A DNA stretch of 64,000 nucleotides from Microbacterium sp. H83 (GCF_001650405.1 NZ_LWCU01000014.1:160-64159); one strand, 5' to 3'. Counted from the first letter of the stretch, positions 22,767 through 32,426 are shown. Notes: generated by a model from the sequence alone, not told the origin. Numbers and translations: made by a program.

Positions 22767-25700
22767 CTAGACGACCTTGCGCAGCGTGTAGCCGCGCGGG
22801 GTGGCGACGAATCCCGCGTTCTGCAGTGCCTGGGCGAGCTCGGTGCCGTAGACGCCGTCGCCGTTCACCTTCTCGACCGTGAGGGTGTCCAGGCGGCGTG
22901 CGCGCGCGGTCTCGGCGAGGTCGGTGGCGGCGGCGCGCAGCACCTCGGCGTCGTCGGTGAAGCACAGCACGGTGCGTCCGCCGCGTTCGAGGTAGAGCAC
23001 GAGCGAGCCGTCGACGAGCACGACGAGCCCGCCGGCCTTGCGCCCCGGACGGTGCGACACATCGTCGCGCCGCGGCCACCCCAGCGCCGCGCCGTACGGA
23101 TTGGCGGGATCGGTGGCGGCCAGCGTGACCGCCTTCCGCGGCGGCGGGTCGGCGAGCCCGGCATAGGTGCGCAGCCGGTCGACGGTGGCGGAGGCCGCGA
23201 ACTGGGCGGCGCCGAGCTTCTCGATCACGTACCCGCGTCGGCAGTGCCCGGCCTCCTCGAACCCGGCGAGCACGCGGTAGGCCTGCGCGAAGCCGCCCGG
23301 CACGCCCTCCGACTGCACCGCACCGCGCGTCACGACGCCGTAGCGGTCGAGCAGCAGGCCCGCCGTGACGGTCGCTCGACGCGCGGCATCCGTCTCGACC
23401 GTGGGCAGCAGTGACCAGCGACCGCCCGTCGACGTCGGTCGGGGAGCCGTGCGCGTGAGCGACATGCCGCGGTAGGTGCGTGCCCGCGGTGCACGTCGCG
23501 TGACGCGATGTGCCTGCGAGCCCCCGGCCAGCAGCGAGCGGATCGGCGCGAACGTGTCGTTCGTCACACGACCCGACCACGTGAGCGACCACAGCGCCTC
23601 GAGCACCGACTGCTCGTTCTCGGCGCCCGCCATCTCCTTCAGCTGTCCGGCGAAGTAGGCGCCGCCCACGCGCAGCGCCTCGAGCACCCTCGCCTCGAGC
23701 GAGTCGGCGGCGAGCTCGTCGTCGGGTTCGGGAAGAGTGAACGGCGCCAGATCGGCCGGGTGCAGCGAGACCCATCCGTCGCGGCCCGGCAGCGTGCCGT
23801 GGCCCGACCAGACGACCTCGCCGGCGGCGGTGAGCTCGTCGAGCAGGGCAGGCGAGTAGTCGCGCACCCGGGACGGCAGCACGAGCGACTCCCAGGCGCT
23901 CGCCGGGATGGGCACCCCCGCGAACTGCTCGATCACCGTCAGCACGCCGTCGATGCCCTCGAGGGGTCGACCGAGATGCTGCCAGTCCGGCAGGAACCGG
24001 GCGTAGGCCTCGGGCGACACGGGCTCGACGCTGCCGCGGATCGCCGCGAGCGACCGCATCCGCAGACGCCGCAGCACCTCGGTGTCCGACCATTCGGCGT
24101 CGGTCCCCGACCCCGACGCCTCCGGCAGGAAGAATCCGCTGGTGAGTCGACCCGCATGCTCCAGGCGCTGCAGCGTGTGGCGCGCGACCGCGGCGCCGAT
24201 CCCGAAGCGCGTCGCCACGGCATCCGTCGTGAACGGCCCGTGGGTGCGCGCGTACCGGGCGATCAGGTCGCCGAGGGGGTCGGCGAGCGGCTCGAGGAAC
24301 GCGACCGGGATGCCGGTCGGCAGGGCCGCGCCGAGAGCGTCACGCAGGCGGCCGGCGTCTTCGATCGCCGCGACCCTGGTGGTGCCGCCCACGGTGACCG
24401 GGATGGCGCGTCGGGCCGCGATCAGCGCCTCGAGGTGCGCGGAGGCGTCGCCCGTCTCGGGATCGAGCCGGAGCGCGACCTCGGCGGCATCCAACGGCCC
24501 GAGCATGCGCAGCAGGTCGGCCACCCCCTCGAGGCCGCGGGCCCGCCGCTCGGGGTCGAGTCGCTGCGCCTCCCGCTCGAACTGCGCGATGACCTCTGGG
24601 TCGAGGAGCTCGCGGAGCTCGACGGTGCCGAGCAGCTCGCCGAGCAGCGCCGGATCGACGCTGAGCGCCGCCGCACGACGCTCGGCGAGTGGCGAGTCGC
24701 CTTCGTACATGAACGCGCCGACGTATCCGAACAGCAGATCGCGGGCGTAGGGCGACGGCTGGGACGGCTGCGTCTCGACCAGCCGGATGCGACGGTCGGC
24801 GATCGACGTCGCGAGCCGCCGCAGCGAGGGGAGGTCGTAGACGTCCTGCAGGACCTCCCGCAGGGTCTCCAGGATCACGGGGAATGTCGGATGCCGTCGC
24901 GCCACCTCGAGCAGCTGCGCCGACCGCTGCCGCTGCTGCCACAGGGGCGTCCGTCGATTGGGATTCGTGCGCGGCATCAGCAGTGCTCTGGCCGCGCACT
25001 CGCGGAAGCGCGAGGCGAACAGGGCGGAACCGCCGACCTCCTGCGTGACCAGCTGCTCGAGCTCGTCGGGCTCGAACACGAACAGCTCGGCGCCCGGCGG
25101 CTCCGCCTCGGCATCCGGGATGCGCACGATGATGCCGTCGTCGCTCGCGACCGCGGATCCCTCGACGCCCAGGCGCTCGCGGACCCGCGCATTGATCGCC
25201 AGCGCCCAGGGCGCGTGCACCTTCATGCCGAACGGGGAATGGAGGATCACCCGCCAGTCGCCGACCTCGTCGCGACCGCGCTCGACGGTGAGGGTGCGGT
25301 CGGTCGGCAGGGTGCCGGTCGCCTCGCGCTGCTCGGTGAGGTGCGCCATGAGGTTCATCCGCGCCTGCTCGTCGAGTCCGGCCTCGATGAGCCGCTGCGC
25401 CGCCTTCTCGGGCGTCGCCGCCGACACCTCGCGGGAGAAGCGCCCGAGCGCCTCGCCGAGCTCGAACGGTCGTCCGATGCCGTCGCCGTGCCAGAACGGC
25501 ACCTTGCCGGGCTGTCCGTACGCGGGGATCACGTTCACGCGGTCGTGCGTGATCTCCGCGATCCGCCAGCTCGTCGTGCCGAGCGTGAACACGTCGCCGA
25601 CGCGCGACTCGTAGACCATCTCCTCGTCGAGCTCACCGACGCGCGCGCCGGTCGACTCGCCCGCGACGAAGACGCCGAAGAGCCCTCGGTCGGGGATCGT

Positions 25701-27422
25701 CCCTCCGCTCGTCACCGCGATGCGCTGGGCTCCGGGGCGCCCGGTGAGGGTGCCGGCGTCGCGGTCCCAGATCAGCCGCGGCCGGAGCTCGGCGAACTCG
25801 TCGGACGGGAAGCGGCCGGCCAGCAGATCGAGCGTCGCCTCGTACGCGGAGCGGGGGAGCGACTGGAACGGCGCCGAGCGGCGCACCGTCTCGAACCACT
25901 CCTCGACGCTGATCTCGCCGAGCGCGCTCGCCGCGACGGTCTGCTGGGCGAGGATGTCGAGCGGGTTGCGCGGCACCTGGATCGCCTCGATCTTGCCCGA
26001 CAGCATCCGCTCGGTGACGATCGCCGTGTGCAGCACGTCGCCGCGGTGCTTGGGGAACAGCGCCGCGCGGCTGATCTCGCCCACCTGGTGACCCGCGCGT
26101 CCGACCCGCTGCAGTCCCGAGGCGGCGGACGGCGGAGCCTCGACCTGGATCACCAGGTCGACGGCGCCCATGTCGATGCCGAGCTCGAGGCTGCTCGTCG
26201 CCACGACGCAGCGTAGGACGCCGGACTTCAGCTCCTCCTCGACCTGGGCGCGCTGCTCCTTGGAGACGGAGCCGTGATGCGCCTTCGCGAGCACCGGGTC
26301 GGCGCCGGCCGTCGCCCCGGCCTGGGCCATCATGGCGGCGGGGACCGACGACTCGGGCAGGGCGACGCCGATGCGCTCCGAGTAGATCTCGTTGAGGCGG
26401 CCCGTGAGCCGCTCGGCGAGACGGCGGGAGTTCGAGAACACGATCGTCGAGTTGTTCTGCAGGATGCGGTCGACGATCGCCTCCTCCACATGCGGCCACA
26501 CCGAGCCGGTCACCTCGGTGTACTCCGCATCGGCGGGCTGGCCGACCGACGACTCCGCCGTGCCGGGGGGAGGCGGCGGGTTCGTCATGTCGTCCATCGG
26601 CACCACGACGCCGAGCTCGAAGGTCTTGGAGGCGGGCGGGGCGACGATCTCGACAGGCGCCGCGCCGCCCAGGAACCGCGCGACCTCGTCGATCGGCCGC
26701 ACGGTCGCCGACAGTCCGATGCGCTGGGCCGGAGCCTGCGCGCCGTGGCTGCTGCGCAGCGCGTCCAGGCGCTCGAGGCTGACGGCGAGATGGGCTCCGC
26801 GCTTGGTGGCCGCCACCGCGTGCACCTCGTCGATGATGACGGTGTGCACGTCGCGCAGTGTCTCGCCCGCGCGGCTGGTGAGCATCAGATACAGCGACTC
26901 GGGCGTCGTGATGAGGATGTCGGGCGGGTCGGAGACCAGCTTGCGCCGATCGCTCGAGGTCGTGTCGCCCGAACGCACGCCGACGGTGACGGCGGGAGCG
27001 GCGACGCCGAGACGCCGCGCGGACTGGCCGATGCCGATGAGGGGCGAGCGGAGGTTGCGCTCGACGTCGACGCCCAGGGCCTTGAGCGGCGAGATGTAGA
27101 GGATGCGCGTGCGCGAGGCATCCGGTGTGCGAGCCGGACTCTTCTTCGCGCCCCGCTTCGGCGCAGCCGGTGCGGCCTCCTCGACCGCCGCCAGCTCGGT
27201 GCGCTCCCGGAAGACGCTGTCGATCGCCCACAGGAAGGCGGACAGCGTCTTGCCCGATCCGGTCGGGGCGACGACGAGGGCGTGGCGGCCCGCCGAGATC
27301 GCCTCCCAGGCCCCCGCCTGCGCGGGAGTGGGCTCGCTGAACGCACCCGTGAACCAGTCGCGTGTGGCCGGGGTGAAGCGGTCGAGCACGCGGTGCGCGG
27401 AGCCTGTCGCAGCATCGCTCAT
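22767..27422 (-). CDS. lhr: Large ATP-dependent helicase Lhr (DEXH box)
   Basis: A 1551-residue superfamily 2 helicase, the usual size of long bacterial Lhr. The N-terminal motor has motif I APTGSGKT, motif II DEVH (IIDEVHAV), SATVRP, the second RecA domain with VVATSSLELGIDMG, and QRVGRAGHQVG (motif VI). This is followed by the winged-helix and Lhr-specific domains. The C-terminal half corresponds to the extension that forms a DNA-binding/oligomerising region in mycobacterial Lhr. It unwinds DNA 3'-to-5' in repair. The ATG at 27422 follows GGGGGG and, 6 nt upstream, GATGAT; the frame is open further but without support. Confidence 0.95.
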   Translation of the reverse strand: MSDAATGSAHRVLDRFTPATRDWFTGAFSEPTPAQAGAWEAISAGRHALVVAPTGSGKTLSAFLWAIDSVFRERTELAAVEEAAPAAPKRGAKKSPARTPDASRTRILYISPLKALGVDVERNLRSPLIGIGQSARRLGVAAPAVTVGVRSGDTTSSDRRKLVSDPPDILITTPESLYLMLTSRAGETLRDVHTVIIDEVHAVAATKRGAHLAVSLERLDALRSSHGAQAPAQRIGLSATVRPIDEVARFLGGAAPVEIVAPPASKTFELGVVVPMDDMTNPPPPPGTAESSVGQPADAEYTEVTGSVWPHVEEAIVDRILQNNSTIVFSNSRRLAERLTGRLNEIYSERIGVALPESSVPAAMMAQAGATAGADPVLAKAHHGSVSKEQRAQVEEELKSGVLRCVVATSSLELGIDMGAVDLVIQVEAPPSAASGLQRVGRAGHQVGEISRAALFPKHRGDVLHTAIVTERMLSGKIEAIQVPRNPLDILAQQTVAASALGEISVEEWFETVRRSAPFQSLPRSAYEATLDLLAGRFPSDEFAELRPRLIWDRDAGTLTGRPGAQRIAVTSGGTIPDRGLFGVFVAGESTGARVGELDEEMVYESRVGDVFTLGTTSWRIAEITHDRVNVIPAYGQPGKVPFWHGDGIGRPFELGEALGRFSREVSAATPEKAAQRLIEAGLDEQARMNLMAHLTEQREATGTLPTDRTLTVERGRDEVGDWRVILHSPFGMKVHAPWALAINARVRERLGVEGSAVASDDGIIVRIPDAEAEPPGAELFVFEPDELEQLVTQEVGGSALFASRFRECAARALLMPRTNPNRRTPLWQQRQRSAQLLEVARRHPTFPVILETLREVLQDVYDLPSLRRLATSIADRRIRLVETQPSQPSPYARDLLFGYVGAFMYEGDSPLAERRAAALSVDPALLGELLGTVELRELLDPEVIAQFEREAQRLDPERRARGLEGVADLLRMLGPLDAAEVALRLDPETGDASAHLEALIAARRAIPVTVGGTTRVAAIEDAGRLRDALGAALPTGIPVAFLEPLADPLGDLIARYARTHGPFTTDAVATRFGIGAAVARHTLQRLEHAGRLTSGFFLPEASGSGTDAEWSDTEVLRRLRMRSLAAIRGSVEPVSPEAYARFLPDWQHLGRPLEGIDGVLTVIEQFAGVPIPASAWESLVLPSRVRDYSPALLDELTAAGEVVWSGHGTLPGRDGWVSLHPADLAPFTLPEPDDELAADSLEARVLEALRVGGAYFAGQLKEMAGAENEQSVLEALWSLTWSGRVTNDTFAPIRSLLAGGSQAHRVTRRAPRARTYRGMSLTRTAPRPTSTGGRWSLLPTVETDAARRATVTAGLLLDRYGVVTRGAVQSEGVPGGFAQAYRVLAGFEEAGHCRRGYVIEKLGAAQFAASATVDRLRTYAGLADPPPRKAVTLAATDPANPYGAALGWPRRDDVSHRPGRKAGGLVVLVDGSLVLYLERGGRTVLCFTDDAEVLRAAATDLAETARARRLDTLTVEKVNGDGVYGTELAQALQNAGFVATPRGYTLRKVV

Positions 27423-27479
27423 CCCCCCATCATCACCCGGACCACGGACATCGGGTTCCGCGTTGTCCGATGCCGCGTG

Positions 27480-27485
27480 CATGCT
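27480..27485 (+). promoter_or_regulatory. -10-like element for DUF6157 gene
   Basis: CATGCT, 6 nt before the ATG at 27492; weaker match but the same spacing as the other leaderless genes. Confidence 0.4.
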
Positions 27486-27491
27486 GTAGGC

Positions 27492-27902
27492 ATGGCGACG
27501 CACACGACCGACTATCTCGACACGTTCATCGAGGTCGCGGAGGACTGCCCGGCCGACCATGGGCAGGAGCCTCCGACGGGCGAGAAGCCGACGATCGCGG
27601 CGCTCCACTACCGTCTGATCGCCGAGCGCCCGTACGCGCGCACGTCCGACGACGTCGTGTTCGAGACCTACGCGCTGCGCGCCGGCATCCCCGTCGACGA
27701 TGCCGACGCGCGGGCGCGGTTCTTCTCGAAGGGGCAGCCGTGCCTGCGGTCGTCTCCGCTCGGCAAGCGGTACGGGTGGGGCATCGTCCACGACGCCACG
27801 GGGCGGGTCGCCCTGGTCGCGCGCGAATCGGAGGAGTACGAGCGGCTCGCCGCCGACCCCGCCCTCGCCCACACGAGGGCGATGCGGAGCCGGCGGGCCT
27901 GA
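27492..27902 (+). CDS. DUF6157 family protein
   Basis: A 136-residue soluble protein. It opens with HTTDYLDTFIEVAEDCPA and includes KPTIAALHYRLI, FETYALRAGI, FFSKGQPCLRSSPLGKRYGWGI and ARESEEYERL, the pattern of DUF6157 found in many bacteria. A conserved Cys and several aromatic residues could form an active site, but no activity is known. It is divergent from lhr and convergent with the ABC-F gene. Confidence 0.82.
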   Translation: MATHTTDYLDTFIEVAEDCPADHGQEPPTGEKPTIAALHYRLIAERPYARTSDDVVFETYALRAGIPVDDADARARFFSKGQPCLRSSPLGKRYGWGIVHDATGRVALVARESEEYERLAADPALAHTRAMRSRRA

Positions 27903-27913
27903 CCGCCGATGCG

Positions 27914-27942
27914 CTCCCGCGAGGTCGTCCCCCGCGGGAGCA
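27914..27942. terminator. Bidirectional terminator, 9-bp stem
   Basis: GCTCCCGCG (27914-27922) pairs with 27934-27942 around an 11-nt loop, between the convergent DUF6157 and ABC-F genes. Confidence 0.7.
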
Positions 27943-27947
27943 TCCGG

Positions 27948-29660
27948 TCACGTGTCGCGCGATCCGGCGTCCCCGCCGGTCGGCCGTGCGATCTCGCGGA
28001 GGCCGTCGTCGGGATCGATCTCGAGCACGAGATCGAGGCCCAGGCGCGCGAGGAACGCGTCGTCGTGACTGACGACGAGAACCGCGCCCCGGTACGCCCG
28101 CAGCGCCTCGACCACCTGATCGACCGTGTCGATGTCCAGGTTGTTGGTCGGCTCGTCGAGCACCACGAGATGCGGGGCCGGGTCGGCGAGCAGCAGCTTC
28201 GCGAGGGCGGCTCGGAACCGCTCACCGCCCGACAGCGCGGACACCGGCCGGTCGGCGGCCGCTCCGCGGATGAGGAAACGGGCGAGACGGTTGCGCAGCT
28301 CCTTCTCCGGCACCTGCGGCGCGGCATCCGCGATGTTGTCGAACACGGATCGCGCGTCGTCGAGCCCGTCGACCCGCTGCGGCAGGTAGCCGATCCGGTC
28401 GGTGAGCGCTGTCGCCGCCAGCTCGGGCCGTGCAGAACTCCGGAGATCTGATGCGAGATCGCCCGCTTCGGCTCCGCTCGGCCGGAACGGCGACGGATCT
28501 CCGGAGTTGTGAACGCCACCCGAGACCAGCCGCTCGATCAGCGTCGTCTTCCCGGCGCCGTTACGACCGACCAGCGCGACGCGCTCGGGGCCCTGGACAA
28601 CCCATGTCCGCTCGCCGTCGCCGAGCTCGGCGATGCGCCGCGCGCGCGAGACCTGCGGGTCGGGCAGCTCGATCTTCATCGACGCGTCCGACCGGATCCG
28701 TCGACCGGCGTCGAGGTGCGCGGCGCGGGCGGCCTCCTCCTTCGCTCCGACCTCGGTGCGCAGCCGGCCCGCGGACACCTCGGCGGCCATCCTGCGGCCG
28801 TGCGCGATGATCTTCGGCACGCGCTTCTCGATCTCCGCCTTCCTGGCCGTGCGCGCCCGGTGCGCGAGCTTGACCTCGGCCTCGATGCGCTGGCGCTTCT
28901 CCTTGCGCAGCTCCTGCTTGGCGGTCGCCTCGGCCTGCTTCGCGGCATCCTGCTCCGCGTCCAGCCACGCCCGCCACTCGGAGTACGGTCCTCCGAAGAC
29001 CGAGAGCGTCTGGGCGTAGAGCTCGGCGGTGTCGTCCATGAGCTCGAGCAGCGACAGATCGTGGCTGACGACGATGAGCGTGCCCTTCCACGAGCGGACC
29101 ATGTCGCCGAGCGCCCTCCTCGCGTCCCTGTCGAGATTGTTGGTGGGCTCGTCGAGCAGCGTGATCGGGGCGCGGCGCAGACGGATGCCGGCGATGGCGA
29201 CGAGCACCGCCTCGCCGCCCGACAGCTCGCCGACCCTGCGGTCGAGGAACGCCGGAGCGAGGTCGGCCTCGGCCAGCGACGCCTCGGCGCGGGCCTCGAT
29301 GTCCCAGTCGTCGCCGACGGCGTCGAAGTGTGCGGGATCGACGTCCCCCGCGCTGATCGCACGGACGGCGTCGAGCGCGGCGGCGACCCCGAGCAGGTCG
29401 GCGACACGACGATCGACGTCGAGCGTGAGCTGCTGCGGCAGGTAGGCGATCCCGCCCGACGCCGAGACGACTCCCGAGGTCGGGGCCAGCTCGCCGGCGA
29501 TGAGACGCAGCAGGGTGGACTTGCCGGCGCCGTTGCGGCCGACCAGCCCGGTGCGCCCGGAGCCGAAGGACCCCGACACGGCGTCGAGTGCGGTGGACCC
29601 GTCGGGCCAGGTGTAGGTGAGGCGGTCGAGAACGACCGAGGAGTGGAGGGGTACGGACAT
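27948..29660 (-). CDS. ABC-F family ATPase (ribosome-associated or antibiotic-resistance type)
   Basis: A 570-residue protein with two ABC domains and no membrane part. Domain 1 has GRNGAGKST and LSGGEAVLV; domain 2 has GRNGAGKTT and [11 protein letters not shown]. Between them is a long Lys/Arg-rich helical linker (about 235-330), the part that enters the ribosomal E/P site in ABC-F proteins. Domain 2 contains an unusual Ser/Pro/Ala-rich insert at about residues 385-409, between Walker A and the Q-loop, encoded by an inverted-repeat DNA element (28436-28508). AGGAG precedes the ATG, and a long possible regulatory leader lies upstream. It may protect ribosomes or act in translation. Confidence 0.9.
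   Translation of the reverse strand: MSVPLHSSVVLDRLTYTWPDGSTALDAVSGSFGSGRTGLVGRNGAGKSTLLRLIAGELAPTSGVVSASGGIAYLPQQLTLDVDRRVADLLGVAAALDAVRAISAGDVDPAHFDAVGDDWDIEARAEASLAEADLAPAFLDRRVGELSGGEAVLVAIAGIRLRRAPITLLDEPTNNLDRDARRALGDMVRSWKGTLIVVSHDLSLLELMDDTAELYAQTLSVFGGPYSEWRAWLDAEQDAAKQAEATAKQELRKEKRQRIEAEVKLAHRARTARKAEIEKRVPKIIAHGRRMAAEVSAGRLRTEVGAKEEAARAAHLDAGRRIRSDASMKIELPDPQVSRARRIAELGDGERTWVVQGPERVALVGRNGAGKTTLIERLVSGGVHNSGDPSPFRPSGAEAGDLASDLRSSARPELAATALTDRIGYLPQRVDGLDDARSVFDNIADAAPQVPEKELRNRLARFLIRGAAADRPVSALSGGERFRAALAKLLLADPAPHLVVLDEPTNNLDIDTVDQVVEALRAYRGAVLVVSHDDAFLARLGLDLVLEIDPDDGLREIARPTGGDAGSRDT
28436..28508. repeat. 73-bp palindromic element inserted in frame within the ABC-F gene
   Basis: AACTCCGGAGATC (28436-28448) is exactly inverted at 28496-28508, and the match extends outward with two mismatches over about five more bases. 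Between the arms are 47 nt. Inside a coding region this is unusual: it adds about 24 low-complexity residues where ABC domains normally have a short loop. It looks like a REP- or MITE-like element that preserved the frame. Confidence 0.7.
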
Positions 29661-29906
29661 GGGGTCTCCTGTCGAGTGCGAGGGTGCACTGACACCGGTC
29701 GCCCGTGATGCCCGCGAAGGGGCGCTGTCGGAAGGACAGCGGGCGGTGTCGGCCGTGGAGTCGGCGATCGTCGGGTCAGCGCGCGGGAGTATGAGCGCGG
29801 AGGCGACGGATCAGATCAAAGGACTTCCAGACACGGCGGACAGGACTCCACGACGATACCCGGGCGTGTCGGCCTGCGCAACCGCCGGGCATGTCGCATC
29901 TGCGGA
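29661..29906 (-). promoter_or_regulatory. Possible 5' leader of the ABC-F gene
   Basis: This 246-bp gap has no convincing gene. On the minus strand a 7-bp hairpin with a 5-nt loop occurs at 29723-29741. A weak TTGATC (29814-29819) and CATACT (29788-29793) pair is seen with an over-long spacer of 20. ABC-F genes are often controlled by attenuation in such leaders, but no leader peptide or terminator with a U-tract could be shown. Confidence 0.3.
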
Positions 29907-30563
29907 TCACGATGCCGCGAGGCGGTCCTGCCACTTGGCGAGGAAGGTGCGGACGTCCCCGAGCTCGTCCTCGGAGATGCTGTGCGTCAGGCCGGTGTAG
30001 ACGCGTCCCGACAGCTCCGAGTGAGCGGGCAGCCACTGCGCCGTGTGCGCGACGAGGGCGGGAGGGATGACGTCGTCATGCGTGCCTCGACCCCAGAACA
30101 CGGGCGGACGGCGCTCGGCCAGCAGGCCGTCGTGGGGGAGATCCCCGGCGGCGACGTATCCGCTCAGCGCCACGACCGCGTCGATGCGGTCGGGGGCGAG
30201 ACGCAGCGCCCGCAGCGCGACGGCCGCGCCCTGCGAGAAGCCGAGGAGAGCGATGGCGGGCGCGTCCGGCGCGGCGTCGTCGAGCCAGCGCAGGAAGGCC
30301 TCGGCCGCTGCCGTGACCGCCTCGGCGCTGCGCCCGTCGAGACCCTCGATCGGGTACCAGGAGCGTCCGGGCATCGGCCACGGAGGGGCGAGCGGAGCGG
30401 CGACGGATGCCACGGCGAGGCCGTCGGGCAGATACGGGACCAGGCCGAAGAGGTCGTGCTCGTCGGCTCCGTATCCGTGCAGCAGCACGAGATGGGGCAG
30501 CCCGTCGCGCTCGGCGGTCGACCACCGGGTGAGTGCGCCGTCGATCCTCAGTTCCTCGCTCAC
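29907..30563 (-). CDS. Phospholipase/carboxylesterase family alpha/beta hydrolase
   Basis: A 218-residue hydrolase. LVLLHGYGADEHDLF is the oxyanion-hole region, LLGFSQGAAVALR holds the catalytic Ser in GFSQG, the Asp lies in GTHDDVIP and the His in GLTHSISEDEL. This matches the small esterase family related to YpfH and acyl-protein thioesterase. The GTG at 30563 with GAAGG just upstream is chosen; the reading frame continues upstream without support. It diverges from the Nudix-like gene. Confidence 0.88.
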   Translation of the reverse strand: MSEELRIDGALTRWSTAERDGLPHLVLLHGYGADEHDLFGLVPYLPDGLAVASVAAPLAPPWPMPGRSWYPIEGLDGRSAEAVTAAAEAFLRWLDDAAPDAPAIALLGFSQGAAVALRALRLAPDRIDAVVALSGYVAAGDLPHDGLLAERRPPVFWGRGTHDDVIPPALVAHTAQWLPAHSELSGRVYTGLTHSISEDELGDVRTFLAKWQDRLAAS

Positions 30564-30644
30564 GCCTTCATCCTGCCAGGGGTCGGCGACACCGTCCCTG
30601 TGGACTCGGTGTCTGTCCGAGGACGCTGCTGGTAGAAAGGACAC

Positions 30645-31247
30645 ATGGCCGTCCGCACACCTGATCCCGATCCGGAACCCGACGACGGCATCGGAGGTTT
30701 CGGCGACGCGCAGCAGCCCGCCCGCGACGCGAACCCGGGGTGGCTCAGCGAGTTCGAGCTCGAGGAGGCGCGCCGCCACCTGCCGATGCTCTACGTCGAG
30801 GCGATCCCGGTGCGCACCGACGGCTCCGGACAGGTCACCGAGCTCGGCATCCTCCTGCGCTCCACGCCCCTCGGCGAGATGACCCGCACCATCGTGTCGG
30901 GAAGGGTGCGCTTCGGGGAGACGATCCGCGACGCCCTGTTCCGCCACGTCGAGAACGATCTCGGCCCGATGGCCTTCCCGCTGCTGCCGCCGCAGCCGCT
31001 GCCGTTCACGGTCGCCGAGTACTTCCCGATCCCGGGTGTCAGTGCGTACCACGACGACCGCCAGCACGCGGTGTCGCTGGCATTCGTCGTGCCGGTGACC
31101 GGTACGTGCGAACCCCGGCAGGACGCCCTGGAGGTCACCTGGTTCTCACCGGAGGCCGCGGCGTCCGACGCCGTGGCGGCCGAGATGGAGGGCGGCCGCG
31201 GCACGCTCATCCGCCAGGCTCTCGCGAGCCTCGGACTCCTGCGCTGA
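30645..31247 (+). CDS. DUF4916 protein, degenerate Nudix fold
   Basis: A 200-residue protein following the Nudix layout. The Nudix box reads GRVRFGETIRDALFRHVEN, so the first Glu and the Arg are kept but the REUxEE glutamates are replaced (RHVEND). Classic Nudix catalysis is therefore doubtful. This is characteristic of the DUF4916 group of actinobacteria. The N-terminal 30 residues are acidic and disordered. AAAGGAC precedes the ATG. Its ligand is unknown. Confidence 0.8.
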   Translation: MAVRTPDPDPEPDDGIGGFGDAQQPARDANPGWLSEFELEEARRHLPMLYVEAIPVRTDGSGQVTELGILLRSTPLGEMTRTIVSGRVRFGETIRDALFRHVENDLGPMAFPLLPPQPLPFTVAEYFPIPGVSAYHDDRQHAVSLAFVVPVTGTCEPRQDALEVTWFSPEAAASDAVAAEMEGGRGTLIRQALASLGLLR

Positions 31248-31283
31248 CCTGCGCTGCGCTGACCTGCGCTGCGCTGCGCTGAC
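31240..31283 (+). repeat. CTGCGCTGAC-type microsatellite at the DUF4916 stop codon
   Basis: CTGCGCTGAC and GCTGC units repeat irregularly and include the stop codon of the DUF4916 gene. Such a run is prone to slippage, which could alter the last codons. Confidence 0.7.
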
Positions 31284-31296
31284 GTGGCGCGCCGGC

Positions 31297-32364
31297 TCAG
31301 CGGGCGGCGAGCCGCGCGAGCTCGGCGACGAACTCGTCGACGTCCGACTCCTCGGTGTCGAATCCGCACATCCAGCGCACCTCGTTGCGGGCGGCATCCC
31401 AGTCGTAGAAGCGGAACTTCTCGCGCAGGCTGTCGGCCACCCCGTCGGGGAGGGCGGCGAAGACGCCGTTCGCCTCGGTGGGCTGGGTGAAGGACACTCC
31501 GGAGATCGAGCCGTCGGCGAGGCCCGCGTCGATGGAGCCGCGCAGCCGCTGTGCCATGGCGTTGGCGTGCCGGGCGTTGCGCAGCCACAGATCGCCCTCG
31601 AGCAGGGCGATCAGCTGCGCCGACACGAAGCGCATCTTCGAGGACAGCTGCATGTTGAACTTGCGCGAGAACGACAGGCCCGTCGACGCCTCGGGGTTCA
31701 GGACGACGATCGCCTCGCCGAGCATCGCGCCGTTCTTGGTGCCGCCGAAGCTGAGCACGTCGACGCCGGCATCGCGCGTGAACGCCCGCAGCGGCAGGTC
31801 GAGCGCGGCCGCGGCGTTCGAGATGCGCGCGCCGTCGAGGTGCAGCGTCATGCCGCGCTCGTGCGCGTGATCGGCGAGCGCACGGATCTCCTCGACGGAG
31901 TAGAGGGTGCCGAGCTCGGTCGACTGGGTGATCGAGACCACCAGCGGCTGCGCACGGTGCTCGTCGCCCCAGCCCCAGGCCTCTCGGTCCACGAGCTCGG
32001 GCGTGAGCTTGCCGTCGTCGGTCGGGACGGCGAGAATCTTGAATCCGCCGATCTTCTCGGGGGCGCCGCCCTCGTCGACGTTGATGTGCGCGCTGGAGGC
32101 CGCGATCACGGCACCCCACCGCGGGAGCATCGACTGCAGGGCGGTGACGTTCGCGCCGGTGCCGTTGAACACCGGGAAGGCCTGGACGCCCTCGCCGAAG
32201 TGCTCGCGGAAGACCTCCTGCAGCCGCTCGGTGTAGGCGTCCTCGCCGTAGGCCACCTGGTGGCCGCCGTTCGCGGCGGCGATGGCCGCGAGGACCTCGG
32301 GGTGGACGCCGGAGTAGTTGTCGCTGGCGAAGCCGCGCACGGCGGGATCATGCTGGATGCTCAC
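31297..32364 (-). CDS. ltaE: Low-specificity L-threonine aldolase
   Basis: A 355-residue PLP enzyme that cleaves L-threonine to glycine and acetaldehyde. The fold-type I landmarks are SDNYSG near the N-terminus, FNGTGANVTAL, the PLP-ring Asp in LHLDGARI, and the Schiff-base Lys in LSFGGTKNGAM. The GTG at 32364 is fixed by TAGGCT with a 6-nt spacer. It is divergent from the MFS transporter; their two -10 elements are within 50 bp and the promoters may interfere. Confidence 0.93.
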   Translation of the reverse strand: MSIQHDPAVRGFASDNYSGVHPEVLAAIAAANGGHQVAYGEDAYTERLQEVFREHFGEGVQAFPVFNGTGANVTALQSMLPRWGAVIAASSAHINVDEGGAPEKIGGFKILAVPTDDGKLTPELVDREAWGWGDEHRAQPLVVSITQSTELGTLYSVEEIRALADHAHERGMTLHLDGARISNAAAALDLPLRAFTRDAGVDVLSFGGTKNGAMLGEAIVVLNPEASTGLSFSRKFNMQLSSKMRFVSAQLIALLEGDLWLRNARHANAMAQRLRGSIDAGLADGSISGVSFTQPTEANGVFAALPDGVADSLREKFRFYDWDAARNEVRWMCGFDTEESDVDEFVAELARLAAR

Positions 32365-32370
32365 CGGTCA

Positions 32371-32376
32371 AGCCTA
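32371..32376 (-). promoter_or_regulatory. -10 element for threonine aldolase gene
   Basis: TAGGCT on the minus strand, 6 nt before the GTG at 32364. Confidence 0.6.
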
Positions 32377-32413
32377 ATCGGGCGGAGGTCTTCCGGATGT
32401 CGGAGGCCCGCCC

Positions 32414-32419
32414 TACCCT
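32414..32419 (+). promoter_or_regulatory. -10 element for MFS transporter gene
   Basis: TACCCT, 7 nt before the ATG at 32427. This argues against the earlier in-frame ATG at 32397, although GGAGG lies before that one. Confidence 0.5.
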
Positions 32420-32426
32420 CGAAGGC

